Below, in pieces: positions 46,686-56,994 of a stretch of DNA of 64,000 nt; the stretch's first letter is position 1, and every line of letters begins with the position of its first letter. Source of the stretch: Ilex aquifolium (taxonomy: Eukaryota; Streptophyta; Magnoliopsida; Aquifoliales; Aquifoliaceae). The translations under genes were made by a program, and so were the position numbers. The DNA is taken from contig OX637401.1 of NCBI GenBank assembly GCA_951799425.1, positions 20,870,001 to 20,934,000 on the forward strand. Reading direction: 5' to 3'. The notes below the pieces were generated by a model. It had not been told where the DNA came from, did no database searches, and was given only the letters and a program-made list of their open reading frames with translations.

Positions 46686-49096
46686 TAAGTACCAAAGAAA
46701 CTCATTCAACTAATTAAATTCAACCAATTAAATCAACTTAATATCAAAATCAACTAAATATATCAAAGTTAACAGCAAAAGTTTATCAAAGTATCAATTT
46801 CCCCTCAAAGTTACTAAGATTTAATTTCAAATATTCAAAATCAATTTCAATCAAGTTTTATGTCTTTTTGCGTATATTGTGTGTGCGTGTGTGCTGTGTT
46901 ATGTGTGTGTGTTGTGTGTTGTGCATGTGTACATGTACTGTGTTATGTGTGTGTTTATTTGCATGTGTGTGTTGGAGATGAAGAAAAAGTGACAGAGAGA
47001 CAGAAATGAACATAGAGAGAGGAAAGTGCGAGGAGAGAAGGATACGTAAATTTGGGCATGCTAGTGAGGGGTTACTCGATGGTGGGTCGTTGTTTCATTG
47101 ATTGTGGCTACATCACGATCAAGGCTGGGTGAGAAAAGAGAGACAGAGACAGAAGAGATCAGACTCATACATGCTAATTTTTGAAACAACTTGAACTAAT
47201 AGGCACTATAATGCAAGATAAAATTAAACAAAAAGTAAGCAAACATTGTGGAAATGTGATGTCATTGAGGGTCTTGTTAAGAAAATCATGTTGCGAGTAT
47301 GTGCGTGTCTGTTGTAGGTGTTGAGATCGGATGATTTGCACATGTGCGATGCTAACATTAATGACCAAGAAAGTAACATTTTTGGGATGCTTTTTATTTG
47401 TTTGATCATTTCAGATCAATTTAGATTGATCTCGATCGTTCTTGTGGTACCCCAAGTTTGTCAGTTCAATAACCCGTACTTGAAAATACGATACAACATC
47501 AAAAAATCGAGCCTAGAGTAACTAAGTATCTAGGAGACAAAACACAACAAAATACAACACTATCGTCAAAGTTCACCTTAAACCATTTAAAGTAGATCTT
47601 TTTGGTTACCTTAACTTGCCAAGCAAAACCCATTATATTCCATGATCCAATCCAAAACCTTTATTACAAAATTCACAAAACCAATCCGACCATATCACCA
47701 TTCCACTTTGCCAATAGAGAACATGCATTGTAGTAGGAATATGAGCAAACCTACATTAATAGCTCCAAAGCAAAGTTATGTGAACTATATTTTTGTAGTA
47801 CATTCAGACAGAACCTCAAACTTTCACTATTCACTCACAATCAATCAGAAAAATATGTTAAGAGGAAGCACATGAAGGAAACATTTTAAGAGGGAGCATA
47901 TGAAGGATAAGCCAAAAATAAAAACTATTGGCTTTAAAAGATTCGTATTATTGGAATCACATGTCAGCTTGATTCTTTTCTTCTTCTTCTTCTTTTTTTT
48001 TTTTTTTTTTTTCTGTTTGTCCTTAAAAATCTAAAACAAACATCATCCTAAAGTCATTCCCATGTAACAACTTATCATGCGACCCACTTCATCTATGTTC
48101 CAAATAATAAAAAATTAGCTTATGTTCACACCGTCCTTTGAAAATTTTTAACAAAATGTACCCAAAAAATAGGACCTCAAAAAAATACTAACTTGTGAAA
48201 GTACTTATTTATTTGTCAAAAAACACAACACAAACCCTTGAAATAATAAATATAAAAAAAAAAAACCAAACTTCGAGAATAATTTCGTAAATAAATTCAC
48301 ATTGATGGAGTTACAAAAGCATGCATACTGACATTAGAATACCAAGCAATAAGAATTTGTTCGAATCAAATAGTAGAGTTAAATACACATTTGCAAACAA
48401 ATCCACCCTATACTCCATCTCTTTCTTAGCCAACTCTAACTAATTGCAAAGTAGCCCCACCTCTATGACAAAAACATCACTTCCAAGTCACTGTATAAAA
48501 AATTAGGGCCCACCATTCTTCAAATTTTTTTTAACAAAATGTCCTCAAATAGTGGGACCACCATTTGTACAAGTGTAGGCGTTTATGACCAATAAGTTCC
48601 TCACATAATAGTATCTTGAAACTTATAGGCATCTTACCTCATAGCATCATATGCTTGAATAAGTTATTAAGGATTCCCAAAAATGAATAGTCCCCACATA
48701 TCTGTAGCCGACTAATCACGCTAAAAAATCCTTAATATACTTACAACGGCGGAAGACCACGATAAGACATTCATAATGTCTCTTCGTTGCAACTTAATGT
48801 CTTGTGGAGGGGTTTTTGGAGGTCTAATTGTCTCATCATACATACATGCATCTCATACACATCAAAAATTAATTCTTGCCATTTATCGTTATTAGTCCAA
48901 CTAATATATTATATCCTCACTAACCCATTTAAATAAAAATAATTTTAACGTTTAAAATTAGGGTTGTGAGAATATCAATATATTAAATTGAATCATCACA
49001 AAATATGATTCAATATATCAATTAACATATAAAATATGGACATATAACTATCTATGGCAATATGGGCCTTTTGCCCTATGAATGATCATGAATAAT
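46686..49096. other. AT-rich DNA with a degenerate Helitron end
   Basis: No gene. Near 47.46-47.51 kb the plus strand reads AATAACCCGTACTTGAAAATACG then ATACAACATCAAAAAA, a decayed version of the Helitron 3' end at 39755 (GATAACCCGTGCCTGAAG). GT-rich and GA-rich tracts at 46.86-47.16 kb are of the same type as inside the other Helitrons. This is probably an older Helitron remnant; its borders are unclear. Confidence 0.4.
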
Positions 49097-49109
49097 GGAT
49101 CTGATACCA
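49097..49109 (-). other. Primer-binding-site-like sequence next to the LTR
   Basis: The minus strand reads TGGTATCAGATCC, close to the tRNA-Met primer site, one base outside the LTR at 49111. It shows that a stub of internal retrotransposon DNA remains to the left. Confidence 0.75.
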
Positions 49110-49110
49110 C

Positions 49111-50760
49111 TGAAAGGAATCATATAATAAACGCAGCGGAATTTAAAAATATAATAATTTGATTCCTCATACCAAGATCTATTCATGTTTAATACAAACC
49201 GATAAACCTTAGATCTATAGAGAAGATTAAGGGTTACCTCTTGAAGCGTGTCTTTAACAATCTTCAAGCATTCTCAAGCAATCTTCAAGCATTCTTAAAT
49301 CTTCAAATCTGAATTTGATCTTTACCCCAAGCCTCGCAAGCGTTTGGCCTCTATCGGTATCCACACGAATTGACAAACTTGAAGGATCTACTTCAACCAT
49401 TGATAAACTAGTAGAGAGAGAGAATGAGGGGTGGTTCTTCTTGTGCTAGCAAGAGAGTTGTTATATCTTTTCATTCACCTCCTACATAAAGGTATTTATA
49501 GAGCATTAAAAGCTCTAATCCTAGTTTGGGTCAAGTTGCAATTATCTCATAATTACATATAACCCATTTATTAACATTAATTGTAATAAAGTCCCTAATT
49601 AACTCTTAATTAGTTTTTCACCCCAATTAACTCTTAATTGGTTGTCTCTCTTTTATCTTTTAGTTTCCAATCAATTCTATTGTGTGTGACCCTATAGGTT
49701 CAAGCATACCCGGTTGTAGGCATTCAATACTAACTACAAGTAGTATCTCAAATTAGAACTCTTTATAATTCTCCCTTTATGAAGAACAATTAATATATTT
49801 ATATTAATTTCATTCTTCGGGCTTTTACTAATCATGAGTGACACCTAGCAGCATATTATGATCAACCTCCGGATAGTACGAAGTAGGTAAAGAACTTATT
49901 CAGTCTATAGTTGCCATTCAATTCAATCCCTCTATCACATAATGCCCCAATCGAATTACTAGGGTATGGAATTACTGTCAAACCCCTAATTCAATCTTAT
50001 GTGTTCGATCTTAGGACTATGACTCTTAATGATCAATTAGAAACTATTTTCTAATTGTCATTCTGCCTTGGCCAAGGACTCTTTGAGTCATATCCCAGAA
50101 GATCACATAGGACATTCTCCCTTTAATTACCAAGGGTGATAGATTCCATGTTGTACACTCATAAATCTCTATGCATGTCTAACTATGTCCAACAATACAT
50201 ATCAAAGTTACATGGTTAGTATATGAATATGTTGTATAGTTAAAGCATAGAAGTACATGCATAAGACAACCATGGTGTCTCAAGTCTAAGGATCAGTTGC
50301 ATAACTATAACTTTAGGATTTAGCATTGACAGGCATGTAAAACTCCATATGAAAATCCTACGTGAGTCAATGGTCACGTTCGGTGTACTTATTCTCTAAC
50401 AAGCACCCACACACCTGCTTCAGTGTCCCTACATTAGTGACTTGGACGAGTCACCTCATATCAAATATGAGAAAACATAGTGTGTGCTAGTCTATCTAGA
50501 TTACATAGTGTCCAAATAGTAATCTTATGACTAGGAACATTTAAGAGTTAAGTACTAAGAAGTATAAGTCTCATCTTCTCAACACCTTGAGAAACTATCT
50601 TCTTAACTTATTTTTTATGGACTATATCATGTATATTAAAATGAAATACAGTAGAAACATGATAAATAAACTTGCCATTTTATTTAATTAAGTAATGAAT
50701 GTTGTTAGTACAACCCTAAAACATCATCTACATGATTGGTCTTAGAGCATACTACTAACA
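49111..50760 (-). repeat. LTR of an otherwise missing retrotransposon
   Basis: 1,650 bp from TGAAAGGAAT to ACTACTAACA (TG...CA). The minus strand has a TATAAATACC promoter-like motif near 49.5 kb, and a primer-binding site adjoins the left edge, so it is a 5' LTR in minus orientation with only a short internal stub. I found no second LTR and no matching flanking duplication. The superfamily cannot be told; the primer site fits many Copia and some Gypsy families. Confidence 0.75.
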
Positions 50761-50839
50761 CATACTACCACCAGAACCATATTCAAACCATCATAAGAAA
50801 TTTTCATGAAGTTGATTAACTAACAGTGCAATTACTAAC

Positions 50840-51122
50840 CAGGCATGAGGGCATTTTCGGAAATGTAGGTGTTCTTGGCAAGAACAGGCAACAACAAAAG
50901 AGCCAGAACCCCTGCTGTAATGCAAACAACACTGAATACGTACCAAACAGAGACATTAATCAGTTTATTATCCACTACCAACAAGACAATATTCAATTCA
51001 AGTTCAAATCTATACAGAGAGAGAGAGAGAGGGAACCTAACGAGGAGGCTGTGAGAGATAAGGAAGAGGCCAATACGGACGATTGGTCGAGGTTTCGGTT
51101 TCGGGGGCTCACTTTCCGCCAT
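50840..51122 (-). pseudogene. 5' fragment of a GPAA1-like (GPI transamidase subunit) gene
   Basis: Two exons: 51037-51122 (MAESEPPKPKPRPIVRIGLF ... SHSLLV) and 50840-50931 (SVVCITAGVLALLLLPVLA, then KNTYISENALMPG), joined by a 105-bp intron with GTTCCC...TTCAG borders and correct phase. This is the N-terminus of GAA1/GPAA1, a multi-pass ER membrane protein of the GPI transamidase that attaches GPI anchors to proteins; the hydrophobic stretch is its first membrane segment. A donor follows at 50839 (GTTAGT). About 80 bp further on the LTR at 49111-50760 begins, and no later GPAA1 exon is recognisable in the window. It is therefore a truncated copy, or the rest of the gene has been moved away. 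A (GA)n run sits inside the first intron. Confidence 0.8.
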
Positions 51123-52529
51123 GATCTGAATTGGGGGCGATCGGCGTCGACCTTTTCGGCTCTACTTCGACTGTTTGATCCACTCTACTACTGCAAAGGT
51201 TTACCATCCTTATACGACGTCGTCAAAGGAAGAACCCCTTCCAAAGTAGTGGCCCCCTCATAAAGGATTAATTATAATTCGCACCTTAAACTATTGGCCA
51301 AGTTTCCTTTTGCCACTGCACTATCTATTAAACAATATTGTTACTCAAATTGTTTAAATTTGTGTTAGTTAACAATTACAATCCTTTTTCTTTCTCAATC
51401 AAATCCACTGCTCATAAATTTTCATAAACTAAGAGATTTACTTGGTCTTAGATGTTTATAAAACCTCCTCTAGTTCTAAAAAGGTTCATATAAACACTTC
51501 ATCAAAAAAATATAAAATAATGTGTTTGTGATGTTGAAATCAAATTATTTGTATTTAACACTAATCTAATATAGTCATACCATTTGTTTGTTCATATCAA
51601 ACGATAGTTGATCATAACCCATAATTTTTGTTGGGTTCGAGTCATTCAACATCTCGTGTCAAATTTATCATCAAACTTACCCTTAATACTCAAAGCAAAG
51701 TGCATGAACTAGGGATAATGCAATATGATTAGGTTGAATGAATTGAGAGGTCAACTCAGATACAACTCCTACTCAATCAACATTTTGAAACGTTCAATTC
51801 GAGTTTAACTTGAATCTGAATTTAATTAGAATTTTTTAATTTGAATATTGCCTATGTTTAAATTTTTTGTCTTGGATTATATAAAGCCATTTTGACTCAA
51901 AAATTTCTCAAATCTAAGTGCATTTTTTAGTAGAAAAACTTGATTTAACACAATCAAACTCAGATTTTCACTCATTTTTTTTTAAAAAAAAAATTCTCAT
52001 ATTATACTAAACGTCTATTTCTTTTTTTTCTTTCTTCCAGAGTTGTTTTCCTATTTTATTTTTCTTTTGATTTTCCATCCAAAACCCGTATTTCTTTCTT
52101 TTTTTAAAGATACAGTACAGAGAAATACATAAATGATAGTGAATTATGGAGTCATGTACCTATAACCCATTTATGAGACTTATGCTACTGCATGATTTAA
52201 AAAATAATCCTGCAATATCAAATGTGTATGATTTTACCTCTTAGTTTTACTTTGCATATAGAGAAATTGTTTTCGTGACCGATAAATGTAACAATCATGT
52301 CATGATAGAATACTAAATTTTGAATCAGACCAATTTGATGCTTATATTGTCTGCATAACAAGCCTAGAAAGCCCCAACATTCAGGATACAAAAAGATCAA
52401 ATTTCGAAAAATTAGTGATCTACAACCAATCCCTTTATACATAAAACCCCCATTTTGTTTGCCCATAACCACCCTTGTTGTTAAAGAGACATGCTCTAAC
52501 CTAGGCATGATTATGGAAAGAATCATCTA
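51123..52529. other. Intergenic DNA between GPAA1 fragment and ARM gene
   Basis: The right part (about 52.2-52.53 kb) is probably the 3' UTR of the ARM-repeat gene. The left part may hold the GPAA1 fragment's old promoter and 5' UTR. The middle is AT-rich with no feature. Confidence 0.5.
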
Positions 52530-53679
52530 TCATGTCCTAAGTTTTGCGATCATCCCTTCAACCAGTCTCAGCGTTGCCCCGGCTCTCTCTCCTCGATCAA
52601 TCTGTCTCATACCCTGCTCCAATAGCACATTCTTAGATTGCTTACCTCTTGTAGTGCAACCAGAACAATCTCTCAAAAGCTGAAGCAGAGCTTTGGCATT
52701 CTCCTTAGCCCTCCGTGCCCCATCAACACTCAACTGAAGCAGCCCTGGCATAGCCCCTTCCCTCAAAATCATCCCCCTGTATCTATCTCTGCGGCTTTTG
52801 CATATCAGTAGTAGAATTCCCACTGCATGCTCTTGGCATTGTGGCGAACCTTCCTCCACGGCCTCTACTAACAACTGAATTGCACCTTCAGTCCCAGCAG
52901 TCTCCTTTAGTGCAATCTCTGATGAAGAAACAATCTTCTCGAGCAACGCCATTGCTTTCTCAACCAACTCGGACGATTTTTCAGAAGCATTGATTAATTG
53001 AAGCAAAGAAATAACAGTGGCAGATGAAACTATTGATGGAATGATCTGATGGCAGGTCGAGAGATTATGGAGTGTGGATATAATATCAAGCTTGGCTTGC
53101 AGGCTTATGGTTATGTTGTCATTGTTGTCATTGTCGTTGTTGTTATAGTTGTCGTCAGGGTAATGTGAATATAGGATTTCAACTAGAAGTTGTATAGCTC
53201 CAGAGGCCGCAATTGCCAGCTTGTTTGCAGTGCAAGAAGAGAGGATCAAGAGGGTTGCTAATGCAAGGTCAAATAGCTCGGTCTGGCATTGAAGGACATT
53301 CAATAATCCTGGTATAGCTTCAGATTGGGCAATTCGAATCTTGTTCCTGTAAAATCATAGAATCCGTTAAGAAAAAATATACGGTCCATGAGACAAAGCC
53401 ACCATGGGCGTAAAAAGCAGAGAGGATCAGATATACGGAATTTTACTGAGTATGATTGATGAACCTTTCACTGCCAAAGGCTAGACTGAGCAGAGCAAAC
53501 AGAGCAGCTTCAATGGCTTCGTAATCTTGGGCATGAAGCATCGAAACCAAGGGCGCGATGACTCCTCTCTCAGCCAACTTGTGTCTCTGCTTACTCGTTA
53601 ATTTACCAAGTTCCCGAGCGGCCAGAACTTGTGCTTCTTTGTCGCCAAATAAGAGGGCTTCCACCATTTCTTCCTCCAT
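52530..53679 (-). CDS. Armadillo-repeat protein of the plant U-box (PUB) type, without a U-box
   Basis: Two exons, 53465-53679 and 52530-53346, with a GT-AG intron and phase that fit (AG|G, Arg). The product is 343 residues: MEEEMVEALLFGDKEAQVLA, ARELGKLTSKQRHKLAERG, then ARM helices such as GVIAPLVSMLHAQDYEAIEA, AIPGLLNVLQCQTELFDLA, GAIQLLVEILYSHYP, ATVISLLQLINASEKSSEL, GAIQLLVEAVEEGSPQCQEH and GAMPGLLQLSVDGARRAKEN, then AKALLQLLRD. The last blocks are the typical end of PUB-ARM E3 ligases (PUB14/PUB4 class), but no U-box is present, so it likely binds partners rather than ubiquitinates. An N/D-rich insert (YNNNDNDNNDN) follows the third repeat. The frame is open throughout, so the gene looks intact. 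The start codon is the first ATG after a (GA)n tract in the leader. Confidence 0.88.
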
Positions 53680-53684
53680 GGAAG

Positions 53685-53686
<2 letters not shown>

Positions 53687-53727
<41 letters not shown>

Positions 53728-53752
53728 GTGTGTGTGTGTGTGTGTGTGTGTT
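53687..53752. repeat. (CT)n(TG)n microsatellite just upstream of the ARM gene start
   Basis: About 37 bp of CT followed by about 25 bp of TG. On the gene's strand it is (CA)n(GA)n ending about 8 bp before the ATG, so it is probably 5' UTR or core promoter. GAGA-type tracts bind plant BPC factors (known family fact); a role here is inference. Confidence 0.9.
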
Positions 53753-54077
53753 GAGCAGTTTATATGTAACAGTGATTGCTTCAGAAGGATGTAATGTTCG
53801 GCCTTTTAGGGTGGTGACTCCATTGTGTGGATTAGAAGCAACTTATTATTCCCTGTTCATCTTTCCAAAGCTGTCCTAAATGGAAATACCAATGAATCTT
53901 TTGTTTTCCTTTTATATGAGAAACCGCCCTCAGCTTTGCTTTGAGCTTTACAGTAACCACAGGATATGAGCGATCCTCTCGGGATTTATTACCTCCTGCC
54001 CAATTATAAGGTGCATGACTACTTGGCAGTTTGTAAAAGAGGTGTCATAATCTCAAAAAAATACTGGGTGTCAACAG

Positions 54078-54776
54078 TTGGGCTGTCAAAATTCGACACG
54101 ACACGATTAACAGACACGAATCGACATGAATTTAACGGGTTTGAGTGAGATCTTAACGGGTTGACACGCCAAACACGTTTAATAAACGGGTCGTGTTCGG
54201 GTGAGACCTGTAAAACCGTTTATCACACGTTTACCCGTTTAAATAAAATTAATATAATAATTATTTAATAATTATTTTAAAAAATTAGCAAGAAAAAAAG
54301 AAGTAAATAAATTAATATAAAAAAAAGAAGTAAAGTAGTAGTTCAAAGACAAATGAAGGGAGATGGGGAGTATTTCAAAGACAGACAAATTAATGCCTTT
54401 TGTTTTTGTCCCACATTGGAAAATAAGGGGAGATGAGAAGGATTGAGTTGCCTATAAAAGACAATTGCCTCTTTCATTTTTTTTTAAGCCTTTAAGTATG
54501 ATTTTTATGAGATTTGGCTAAAAATCCCTCTTTTTTGAGGTAAGTATAAATGGCAATAAAAAAAAATTGAGTATTAAATTTTGTTAATATAATTTTTTTA
54601 AAATTAAACGGGTTAAACGAGTCGTGTCGTGTTACACGTTTATTAAACGGGTTGTGTTTGGGTTGAGATTTTTCACCCATTTATTAAACGTGTCGGGTAC
54701 GGGTTTACATATTTTTCACCCGTCACCCGTTTAACCCGACACGTAACTGTTTAACCCGACACGTTTGACACCCCTA
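54078..54776. mobile_element. hAT element, 699 bp
   Basis: Ends TTGGGCTGTCAAA and TTTGACACCCCTA are imperfect inverted copies. It is flanked by the perfect 8-bp duplication GTCAACAG (54070-54077 and 54777-54784). Subterminal ACACGACACG and AAACGGGT-type repeats resemble the hAT at 29343. No transposase. Confidence 0.88.
54409..54459 (+). promoter_or_regulatory. snRNA-type USE plus TATA pair inside the hAT
   Basis: GTCCCACATTG (54409-54419) resembles the plant snRNA upstream element RTCCCACATCG, and TATAAAA follows at 54453 after 33-34 bp, the spacing used by Pol II snRNA genes. No snRNA is recognisable downstream. Chance or a relic is possible. Confidence 0.3.
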
Positions 54777-54784
54777 GTCAACAG

Positions 54785-55639
54785 TGTCACGTGGTGTAAC
54801 CTTTCACTAATAGGTAAGTCAATCAACAAATGGACTCCACTAAAACTCATAATCAGTCATGCAATACATAATCCTCTGGGGTTAAGAAGTGGACTCTACT
54901 TTATCCTTTTTGTTATTTTTTTATTGGATAATTATATTATGTCTTACACCTAATATTTACTCATCATAATTCGAGGGGATTTTCATTTATCCAAATTCAA
55001 AAGTTGAAAATAATTCTCATCTTAATTTGTGGGCAAATCTCATCAATCAAGTGAGTAGCAACGTGTAAAGAAGATGGAGAGTAGCTTGATGAGGAATGAG
55101 TGATGAGAAAGAAGAATAATACCACTTAAATATCCCTAGGATTACGATTAAAGCTCCGTGGATTCTTTAACTTTTGTTGGGCTACCATGTCCCGTGATCC
55201 AAAGGCCAAAGCTGACGTCTTGATAAAGCAGAGCTAACATGGCTTCTCTCTCTTTCTCTCTGATCTTCTGTGAGTAAACAGTCTATCAGGTGCTTTGCTT
55301 TGCTTTGAATATAAAACATGAAAATTTGGCACAGAAAATCATGAATTGTGGTTCATTATCCATTAACATTGACAACTTTTTAAGGAAGATCACTGCTTTT
55401 GCTTTGGCCATTATACGGCGGCCGAACTATTTATCTTTACCCAAGATGCTTCTCTACTTTATCACCATTGCCATGGGAAAACATTGAACGCTTGACCTAA
55501 TTTAGGGCTTCACTGATGAAATCAGATTTGAGACAGAGAACACAAGTGAGCAGAAATGGGAGAAAAGAGGCACCGGTGAACCTTATTTTCCGATTTTTTT
55601 TTTTTTTTCAAACGGTCAGAGTGTTATCTTCGTGTTGAT
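54785..55639. other. Intergenic DNA
   Basis: No gene or clear repeat recognised. Confidence 0.5.
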
Positions 55640-56077
55640 TCTCCAGGGCTCAAATGAGACGATGGTGGATGGTATTGCTAAAAGGATTCCGGCTGTCTCC
55701 AGCCTTTTCTCTGAAGCAGCTGCTATCGGAGAAGCTTGCCTCTTGGCTTCTGCAATTTAGTTACGTGATGCAACCGTGGTAAGCGATAATTTGGAGATGA
55801 TCAAGTTGCGCTCGTCTGAAGATACCCCCGAATGGAAAATTAGTGCCTTTGTTAGGGGCATTGGGTATTTTGCTAATGTTCTTAATTTAAAGTTTTTACA
55901 CAAGTCAAGGGCTCTTAACAACACCTCATTGGGTTGCAGCCACGACGCTATCTAACTCAATTCTATTGAGTTGGGTGGACTGTCCTCCCCCTGAGCTTAA
56001 AATTTTCTTATCCATTGATTGTAATCATCACTTTCCTATATAATGATAAGCTTTGTATTGCTTTTTCAAAAAAAAAA
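55640..56077 (+). mobile_element. 5'-truncated LINE tail with RNase H-like domain
   Basis: One frame reads SEAAAIGEACLLASAI, a TAG stop at 55758-55760, then LRDATVVSDNLEMIKLRSSE, and on to a TAA at 55953-55955. The AE/SD pattern matches the C-terminal plant RNase H (RVT_3) domain of L1-type LINEs. The T-rich 3' UTR (TATATAATGATAAGCTTTG) ends in an A10 tail at 56068-56077, as in plant LINE copies. The 5' border is approximate, and no sure target duplication was found (TTCGTGT occurs on both sides). Confidence 0.65.
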
Positions 56078-56289
56078 TTGTATTGTATTCGTGTCAATAT
56101 TTACACAAAAAAAAATTTATTTAATATATTACAAGTGTTTCATATTAATTTTTTTTCTCATACGTTTAATATAACCTATTGATTATATATATTTATCAGT
56201 TGTATTAATTTTTAATTCGCGTCCTGTCAAATTTATATTGTGTTTGTGTTGATGGGTTACACCCTTACATTTGGGTTTAGATCGCCTTT

Positions 56290-56720
56290 TCAGGAGTGGG
56301 GTGATCCAATAGAGTATGGTTGAGATTTTCACCCTGAGTTTAAAAATTCGAATCTTGAAATCTACATTAGAACTGGGCGGTGGACTGTTACACTAGCTTA
56401 ATTAAGTTCGTTCCTAAGAGAAGTAATGATCATGGTTAGGGGTCTCATAATTCCACCAATGAGGGCCTATCAGAGTGGTTTCTAGGCGCTCTCCTTTGCC
56501 CCCACTCCTTTTTTTCCAAGCCAAAAAAAAAAAAAAAAATGTCTTAAGAATTATAAGGATAGTTTAAGTGATAATACAGACAAATTGTAAATTCAAACGT
56601 CCTGAATTTAAATCTCTACAACTCGTTAGGCCATGAAAAAATTATCTCTCATGAATACTCTAATTCCGGTATGAATGACCGACCATTAATTAGACCGATA
56701 AAAAAATTAGTCGAGGTTGC
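56290..56720 (+). mobile_element. SINE-like sequences, at least one with an A tail
   Basis: Two stretches with B-box-like motifs (AATTCGAATCTTG near 56345 and GAATTTAAATCTC near 56612). The first ends in an A17 run (56523-56539). Target duplications were not found, so borders are tentative. Confidence 0.35.
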
Positions 56721-56831
56721 ATAAACTGAATCAAACACCCCTGACCAATGAACATAAAAAAAAAAGAAAAAAGAAAAGAAAAGAAAAGAGTAACGTCCTG
56801 AGTTTTGGGTGGGTTTCGTCCGTTTTAGGAT

Positions 56832-56837
56832 TGGGCC
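56832..56837 (+). promoter_or_regulatory. Site II motif upstream of RRP8
   Basis: TGGGCC about 160 bp before the start codon, the same class of motif as found upstream of PES and typical for plant ribosome-biogenesis promoters. A single short motif, so modest weight. Confidence 0.4.
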
Positions 56838-56994
56838 ATAGATTACATAGAAAACCGGAAAGACCCAGTCCATCTTCTGTCGCGAATGGTGCCCTACTCT
56901 GTTTTGTTTCATCCGAGAGCACTCAGAATAACAGAAGTTCCTCTTCAATCGGTTTTTGTGATTAGGGCTTCGAATTATTCCTCAGATTTAGGTG

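Noticed and set aside
50826-51263. 145-residue plus-strand frame over the GPAA1 exons
   Set aside because: Antisense to the clearly recognised GPAA1 exons and their intron; no family resemblance of its own.
53558-53879. Serine/leucine-rich frames over the CT/GT microsatellite
   Set aside because: They come from translating the microsatellite antisense to the ARM gene's start.
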